In this document: piece after piece, positions 57,300-64,000 of the stretch
Layout of the letters: every line of letters begins with the position of its first letter
How positions within the stretch are numbered: position 1 is the first letter of the stretch
NCBI GenBank assembly: GCA_005656395.1
Contig: SRSI01000056.1
Span: 1-64,000 of the forward strand
DNA: 64,000 nucleotides
Direction: 5' to 3'
DNA from: Strongyloides papillosus
Taxonomy: Eukaryota; Nematoda; Chromadorea; Rhabditida; Strongyloididae
The notes under the pieces: model-generated
What the model saw: only the letters and a program-made list of their open reading frames with translations
What the model was told of the DNA's origin: nothing
Databases searched by the model: none
Translations under genes and position numbers: made by a program

Positions 57300-58560
57300 T
57301 GTACAACACTGCTCATTTTAACCTATAAATTTTGTACTATAATTATTTTGTAACTTAGATATACATCATTCTAATTTTATAGATTTCATAACAAAATCTG
57401 GTTAAAAATAAAAATATAGATTATTAAAATTTAGAGACATTTTCCAAATTCCAACTGATGTAACTTTTTATATGAACAGATATTTTCATTGTTTTTGTTG
57501 AATCTATAAGAGGAACTTTTTTCTACATGATCCTAAAATATCATGAAGATAAAAGTCAAACGATTATGTTCATATTTTTTATAGAGAAAAAAACAATGAA
57601 TTTAGTTAAATCTTTATGTTTTTTAACAATAAAATTTAAATTTAGGTAGTTTTTAAAAAAGTTATGTTAATAATCTTGTAGAGTAAGTAAAAGTTTATCC
57701 AATGAGTATAGTAACTCTAAATTTAATGACGTTTGAGAAAAGTTATGAAAAGTCAAATGTTGAATACTTTTTACAATAATTCCGAAAAAAAAATATCAAT
57801 TTTTTCAAATTTTCTGATACAATTTATACTTTATTTTTAAAGGTATTTAAAAATAGTGTTTTATTTTGAGCATTAGACGCTCACACTATAAAAATAGAGG
57901 GATATAAAATTATGATTGGATATACGAAAATGTTAAAAGACGCGTATAATTGTTCCTACAAGGTAATAACTACACAAAACAGCATAAAATCGCAGTAAAT
58001 AGGGTTAAAAACTTGAAAAAATTATTTTTCCTTAAATTTTGAGTAATAAAAATTACTTCAGTTTTTTAGACATAATATGAATAAATAAGTAATATTTTGT
58101 TAATTAACCTGTATAAGTAACGTTAATATTGCTATTAGTTTTCATAATTGTCAGAAAAAGTATTATTTGTAGTTCAATTTTCTACCAAAAACTATGAAAT
58201 TAGTGGTCTTTGGCAAAATATAACTTTCTTAACTCTTAATTGAGTTTCATAATACAATGCTCATTCGATAGAGCTTGGTTTACTCTATTAGAATATTGCT
58301 AAAGATTTTTTTAAAAACTACTTGTTTAAAATTTTACTGTTAAAAAGCATCAAAATTTTAACGAAAATCGAAATTTCTTTCTTTTATCAAATAATTAAAC
58401 AATGTTGCTAACTTCAATCTTTATGATATTTTAGTAGTAAGTACAAAAGATTATACCTTCAGAATTTGCGTCAGCCATAATAATATCTTTTCAAATAAAA
58501 AGTTACATTTAATGAAAGTTGAAAAACGCACTTAAATCTATGAATTCTAGAACTCCGCCC
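57300..58560. mobile_element. Decayed long-TIR (T1-family) element
   Basis: 58230-58540 matches the T1 right half (CTCATTCGATAGAGCTTGGTT, AAATAATTAAACAATGTTG, AAAAGTTAC) and 57640-57760 matches the inner left half (AAAAAGTTATG, ATGAGTATAG). Ends are not defined. Confidence 0.5.
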
Positions 58561-59245
58561 CCGAATCGACGTTTTAATATGAATTCTATAGGTTTCGATT
58601 GGTATATATCTCAGCTACCAAATAGTTAAAATACCATATGTGTAGCTTGTCTATGCGCAAATGTCGATGAGTGTCTTACGTAGGTCACTTTGTATATATT
58701 GGTTGCTATTATTGTAAATATGTAAATTTTTAGGTTGCTTTAACAGGGTAAATTCTTGACTAATTATATATTGTTTTATATATCATTTAGTTTTTTTTTG
58801 TAGCAAATTTTTATCTGACTTTGAATATACTTTATTCGACATACAGTTGCCCACAAAACTTAATATTTTTATTTTAATAACATATTTAGTTATTGAAATT
58901 TTACATAAATACACGAAAACCTTTGATTTATGTAAAGTAAAACGCACAATAAAGACACAATATATTCAACATAAATTTATTCCGGTAACACTAGTGCTAA
59001 CACCAGCACTAAAACTAATTAATTAAGGTAAAAAGTACAATTTATATTGTAAGTAATATTCAAATTCTTAGTATAATATTTAAATTTAGAATAATTATAT
59101 TTATAATATGATATTTTATATTTCAATTTAAGTCATAAATGTTACCTTTATTAAAAATTGACTTTGAAATAAAGACTAAATTATGTACTTTTCAATATAA
59201 AATTTCAATAATTAATTTAAAAATTTGTTCGAAATTTCATAAGCT
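58561..59245. other. AT-rich flank
   Basis: 58561-58830 nothing recognised; 58830-59245 is the 3' flank of the duplicated gene unit. Confidence 0.4.
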
Positions 59246-60237
59246 TTAGAAAAGTTTGAACATTTGCTTAGTCATCTGTTTTGCAAGACTTTTCTTAGCA
59301 CCATCTGCAACTTTTTCTTTCAATTTACCCTAAAAAACAAATTAAAGTAATGATCATATTACTTACTAAAATTCCCGAATTCTTCTTTTTTTCTTTATGC
59401 TTTTTTTCATCTTTTTCAATGTCATTTTCTTTGTTTTTTTTCTAGAAATTTATTTGAAAAATGAATTTGTACTTACATCTTTCATATCTTTCCTTTTCTT
59501 TCCCTCACTGCTTTCACTACTTTCACTGGAAGATTCGTGCTTTTTATAAAAATTAATTTTAAATATACATCATCACTTACCTCTTTTTTGTATTTCTTCT
59601 TTTTTTCTTGTTCACTACTGTCACTACTTTCACTAGAAGAATCGTTTTTCTTCTTATAGTTAAATAATAAATAATTAAATCATTTGATAACTTACATTTT
59701 TTTTTCCAAGCAAACCACCTAAAAATTGTTTTTAGTTTTTAATTTTTAAAATTACCTAGAAAATCACCGTCGTTCTTTTTTTTCTTTTTGTTTTTTTTCT
59801 CCTATAATTACAAATTATAAAAATTTAATTCTACATACTGAATTTGTCATTAAAGAATTAGCAAATTGTAATCCACTATTAAGAAGTGTTTTCCCAACTT
59901 TTTTCGCTGCATCACTAGTTAATACTTTTTTGGCTTTTTTGCCTGCACTAGTCTACAAAAAAATTAGTTAAAAGAGAAAATTTCTTACCATAAATTTTTT
60001 AAAACCCTTTTTTTTCGATTCTGTATTTTCATTGTTTTGGTCAACTGTACTATTAGTTGAATCAATTGAACTAGTATGATTGGTTTCGCCATCAATTTCT
60101 AATATTGATTCATTACTACCACTGTTACTTTCATCAGTTTTACTAACATTTGATGAATCTTCTTCTGAAGAAGAACCTTGAATACTATATTGAATAGTAA
60201 AGAGTCCCAGAATAATCAGATATTTTAAAAAATTCAT
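59246..60237 (-). CDS. Eight-exon secreted Ser/Glu/Lys-rich protein, copy 2 (241 aa)
   Basis: Exons 60237-59989, 59952-59839, 59801-59756, 59718-59696, 59652-59581, 59539-59477, 59441-59367, 59329-59246; introns 36, 37, 37, 43, 41, 35 and 37 nt. The frame is open for 241 residues. The signal peptide is identical to copy 1 (FLKYLIILGLFTIQYSIQG) and exons correspond one to one, while exons 1 and 2 have diverged strongly after the signal. Exon 2 keeps the cationic amphipathic type (SAGKKAKKVLTSDAAKKVGK), exon 8 differs by a few residues. Before exon 6 the usual TTTTTAG is TTTTTAT and the next AG, 6 nt on, must be used, costing two codons but keeping frame. Tandem duplicate of 54287-55278, about 5 kb apart, same strand. 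Confidence 0.8.
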
Positions 60238-60268
60238 TTTGATATATGATTTTAATATTTCCAAATTT

Positions 60269-60277
60269 CTTTTTATA
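60269..60277 (-). promoter_or_regulatory. TATA box of eight-exon gene copy 2
   Basis: TATAAAAAG on the minus strand, 32 nt before the ATG, as in the paralogue. Confidence 0.55.
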
Positions 60278-61715
60278 TCCATTTTAAAGCATTTAATTTT
60301 AGTAGAAAATGTTTGTTAAAAAATAGATAAAATATTTAATATAGAAATTGAATTTGAAATAGCTTATTTTACGTTACATGAGCTTACGTTTTTTTTAATA
60401 TAAAACATTTTATGTTTATAATTCCATAAAACATTATTTGATAACTTAAAATAAAATCTACTGGATATTTTTTAGTGTAAAATAAATTTTTACATAATTA
60501 TTTAATAATTAAGATTTACAATTGAAAAAATATAGGTTCATTGGACTACATTGAATGAATATATTACTTCTGTTGATATCAAATTTATTTGTTTGTAAAC
60601 AAAAAAATGATTTTTATCTATTTGTTTTAATTTTTCACTATGTATTTAAATAATATTTTTTATAACAAAACTATTTTATTTGAAAAATAATACTATAAAA
60701 AAATGTAGATATGCTAATAACTCAATATTATATGAAATAAATTTAATTTACTAATAGAACAAAAAAAATTGTATTAATATTAAAAAGCAAAAGTTTGCTA
60801 TTTATCTATTATTTTTGTATAATATGTAAATATAAAGTATTTTAAATATTTTGGAAAAAAGCAAAAGGAATGCTTCATGTGAGCCTTGAAATTATAAACA
60901 TTAGATTATGACAATGACGCGCAGCTGGAATTGAAAACAGAATCTTCATTTCAAGGTGATGATTTGTAAATGTTCTATCATAATCAGTAACAGCTATTAA
61001 AATGTCTTTCAATACAAAAAAATTCCACTTATTTGAAGTTTAAATTGTACATTAATTTTGAACATTCATAACTTTGCAAACAATTCAAATTTCTTTATAA
61101 CTTAAGAAAGAAAATGACAAAAAAAACTATTTTAATGATAATTATTGCTAAACAAAATTATGAAACTGTTTTGCTTAGAACGTGACAATGTGTATAATAG
61201 ACTTTTCAAAATTTTTAAAGTGTCTTAAATCCAAAATTAATGTAAAAGTTTAACAAACCGTACACTGATTTCTTCGAAAATCAAAATTTGATCTTAAGAA
61301 AAGAGAAGTAAAATATAGGTCTTAAATAAACTACTTGAAAAAATAAAATATCTTACTAATTTGATTTTATTTATAAATTTTGTTTTACTATACAAGCTGT
61401 CTTTTAGTTTTAAGCGCTAATATTTCACACTCATCTTAAATTAATACTTGTAAGCTTATATTTTATTATGCTTTTACTTTTATGTCGTTTAAATTGAATT
61501 AATCAAAACTTTACCATATTTTGCAAGTGATTGTTCGTTTTTTTTAGGTAAAAGTTAATATTATACAAAATTTATAAATTTTATTTATTTAATATAAATT
61601 TGACTTTTATTATATTTATATTTTTTTAATCTGCAATATTTTATAATATTTATTTTTCTTTAATTGTTCATATGTTTAAATATATGTTTTTCAATAATTT
61701 CGTATAACAATTTCA
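60278..61715. other. AT-rich intergenic stretch
   Basis: 60290-60800 is the 5' flank of the duplicated unit. Around 61080-61400, blocks such as AATTATGAAACTGTTTT resemble, inverted, parts of 51540-51720, so another old duplication with the flank of the 50.7-kb gene is possible. No genes seen. Confidence 0.4.
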
Positions 61716-61725
61716 AGTATTTAAG
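61716..61725 (+). promoter_or_regulatory. TATTTAAG core promoter box
   Basis: AGTATTTAAG, 36-45 nt before the ATG at 61761; matches the box of the related gene at 51106-51116. Confidence 0.45.
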
Positions 61726-61760
61726 AAAATTTTCAAAATTTTGAAGTGAATTATTTCTAA

Positions 61761-62254
61761 ATGGCATTTTTAAAAGCATTAACAGTATTTATAGTTTGTA
61801 TTTCAATATTTAGAGTTGTTATTTCGAAATCCACAATTGTTGGAAATGAAGATAACTCGACGGATTATAATGTTTTACTCGATGGATGGTTAAAATGTAA
61901 ACCTTGTGGAGGTACGGAAGTAACGATAGTACTATGGGAGAAAAAAGAAATTGAAACTAAATATATGAAAAATTGTAATAGTCGTTTTTTCATTACTAGA
62001 AATTTGACATCGCCAACTAGAGAAGGTAAATCAAAATGTAATTAAAATTACTTTCTTAATTAATAGATTATAAGGCTACTTTTGCTTATATCTGTCAAAT
62101 GAAAGTAGAAAAAATGATAACTAAACCAGCAAAATTTGTGTCTAACATACCGGGACTTTGGTATTATACTTTTGGTACAATTAATTTTGAAACAACCAAA
62201 AAAAGAAGAAATCGTAAGAGAAGAAATGGTTTTAGAAAAAACAATTTTTGAATA
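61761..62254 (+). CDS. Secreted TTR-like (transthyretin-like) protein, 150 aa, 2 exons
   Basis: Exons 61761-62025 and 62067-62254 joined across a 41-nt intron (GTAAAT..TTAATAG), phase 1, give 150 residues. Signal peptide FLKALTVFIVCISIFRVVIS, an N-D-N-S-T site, then LLDGWLKCKPCGGTEVTIVL, matching the first strands of nematode TTR-like proteins (xGxLxC....VxLWE). After the intron come ATFAYICQMK (compare YxxIxHxC) and YYTFGTINFE (compare YDIGTxNLE), with the expected order and spacing. The C-terminus is basic (KKRRNRKRE). The TTR-like family is known from nematodes and is secreted, with roles not well defined. Cys number and spacing deviate from the family norm, so it is a diverged member. Confidence 0.65.
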
Positions 62255-62731
62255 AAAAAAATAATATATCCATGAAACTAAAACATTTTCTTCTATAATT
62301 ATCAACACTAATAATTTTTTAACAATGTATTTAAAAAATTATTTTGATTTTTTTCATTATTTTTAACTATTAATTGTCTAAAAATTCATTTCAAATAAAA
62401 AATAATTTCATACAAAAAATTGATTGTTTTTATATGAGAGCAGTAAACTGGAATAGACAGTCAATAGAATAAAAAAAATATATTTATTAGATAATATGTA
62501 CACTCTGTGACACATAAGTTACCTTCATAAGTTGGAGGATCATATCTTTAGTTACAATTTATAGAATTTTACTATATTCTATTCATTTGATAACCTTACT
62601 CGTTTTCTACAACATATTTTAAGATAGATTCAAAAAACTTACGTTTGAAGGAAGTTATAGAAGTTTATGTAATTGCCATTTTTCTGTGTATTCACACTAT
62701 AGAAGTAAAAAATTATTAATTTTTAAAGACA
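62255..62731. repeat. Copy of the 45.7-kb segment
   Basis: 62410-62720 is a direct copy of 45674-46006. The preceding 150 bp are plain AT-rich flank. Confidence 0.55.
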
Positions 62732-64000
62732 GGGTGTTTCATAAGTAACTCTCTACTTTAAAGCATTAGTAATTTTTTTTCTTGAGATAAAAACGTAAAA
62801 TTATACTATTGAGTAGATCTAAAAGATGATATTTTTAATTTATCAAAAAATTATAGTCCCGTCAGGACTCATGGCCATTTTAAAAAAATGTGCTTTTTTA
62901 TATGCAAGTAACTTTTTTTATGAAAAGTTTTTAGATGTTTTATTTTACAGATTGCCAGCTTAATTTCTCTTGTTCAAGACTTTAACATGTCATAAATATT
63001 AAAGTTTAATAACATTACTTTGTTTTTAATTAAAACAAAAAGCCATAATTTTTGGTGAAACTTCGTGGTTTTTTCGAATCTAAAGCTTATTAAGAATATT
63101 ATAATCTTTTATTATTATTCTAATCGAGCTGACAAAGATCTATCGAATGAGTATAATTACATTGTTTAAATTAAGTTACAAGAAAGTTATGATAATTCAA
63201 AAATAGTCTAATTTTTCAATTTTTTTTAGTATTAAAAAAAGTATGTTATTTTTTTTAACTTTTAAAACAACTATAATGCTTTTTTAAAAAAATAATTTAA
63301 ATATGTTTTCTATTGTTATGTGTTCATATTTCAAACAAAAATTTTATAAGAGCAAAGTCGAACATACGATATTTTCGAAAGATGCGTAAATATGCTTTTA
63401 TAGGATAACAATTCTGTAAAACAGTATGAAAAACAAATAAATAATGAGAAATATTTTAAAAAAAATTTTTTCAAACAATTTGATTAATAAAATTTATTGG
63501 AACTTTTTCAGCCACATATTAGTAAATAAACAATATTTTGTGAGTAAACATACTCTATTGATGATAATAATACTGTAAGGTATAAAATATGTCAAAAGAG
63601 TGTTTGTATCTTAATTTTATACTAAAAGTACAAAACTGGTGATCTCTGGCAAATCATAACTTTTGTTAACTTGTTTGATCTTTATAATACTATACACATT
63701 CGATATAGCATCGTTAACTCTATCAAAATAATTATAACAAATTTGTGATAATTTTACCAATAAGCTTTAATTTTGAAAAACCACGGAATTTTAACAAAAA
63801 ACATAACTTTTTGTTTTAATTAAATTAAAATAGTGTTTATGAGCATTAATATTTATGACATTGTGGTGAAGTCTTGTACAAAAGAAGTAACCTTTTAATT
63901 TGTAGGGAAAAATTGTGTCGATATTTTTTTTAAAAAATTACATGCTTACAAAGACAAAGAAACATTTTTTTAAAGTTCATAAGTCTATATAGCGTCATAT
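62732..64000. mobile_element. T1-family long-TIR element, cut by the window end
   Basis: Starts CAGGGTGTTTCATAAGTAAC, with GAGATAAAAACG, GTCCCGTCAGGACTCATGGCC and the interior blocks of T1 in order. From about 63760 the inverted half begins (GAAAAACCACGGAATTTTAAC). The right end lies beyond 64000. Much more diverged than 11781-13229. Confidence 0.7.

Noticed and set aside
62580..62700. Possible small Cys-containing exon on the minus strand, also at 45780-45850
   Set aside because: Both copies lie in a duplicated repeat segment; frames contain stops and no consistent splice structure could be built.

Overview
The window is a very AT-rich, transposon-dense stretch of a metazoan nuclear genome, most likely a nematode. 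The evidence is an eukaryotic tRNA gene, spliced genes with canonical GT-AG introns, many 35-44 nt introns, and two secreted genes resembling the nematode transthyretin-like (TTR-like) family. The species cannot be named from the sequence.

Region 1 (1-31.9 kb) is a nest of mobile elements. A Ty3/gypsy-like element called G1 here lies on the minus strand (LTR 8101-8340, polyprotein frame 8100-4420, RNase H remnant at 3841-3995). A relative, G1', leaves an integrase end at 24521-24960 and a 3' LTR at 25012-25251. A second LTR family, called L here, ends in a purine tract followed by LTRs of about 190-315 bp that finish in ACG. One L element (19964-24520) has 263-bp LTRs and sits inside the G1'-type integrase. 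L elements show no pol in this window. They carry one forward ORF (a 418-aa protein, or members of a ~133-190-aa family A-D) and, on the opposite strand just before the 3' LTR, a tiny two-exon gene for a hydrophobic peptide. Four copies of that small gene keep the same exon length, phase and intron size, and two are intact. A ~10.4-kb stretch (8428-18861) is bounded by ~1.9-kb inverted arms. Also present are a piggyBac remnant, a LINE RT scrap, solo LTRs, a ~1.28-kb mariner and a long-TIR DNA element.

Region 2 (32-64 kb) holds host-like genes for secreted proteins among MITEs and mariner relics. A 443-aa minus-strand gene (33407-39460) has a signal-peptide exon and four tandem cysteine-bearing domains, one per phase 1-1 exon, with duplicated introns. 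Two diverged TTR-like genes (50674-51079 minus; 61761-62254 plus) share an intron position and a TATTTAAG box. Two tandem paralogues (54287-55278 and 59246-60237, both minus) have eight exons each, introns of 35-43 nt, a signal peptide, and Ser/Glu- and Lys-rich tails. A hAT transposon (46441-48773) has an exact 8-bp target duplication and a transposase frame interrupted by one stop. A tRNA-Val(CAC) lies at 56418-56490.

Taken together, region 2 looks like a fast-evolving cluster of secreted, possibly effector-type proteins, and region 1 like a transposon graveyard. The most unusual item is the spliced small gene opposed to the LTR-element transcript.
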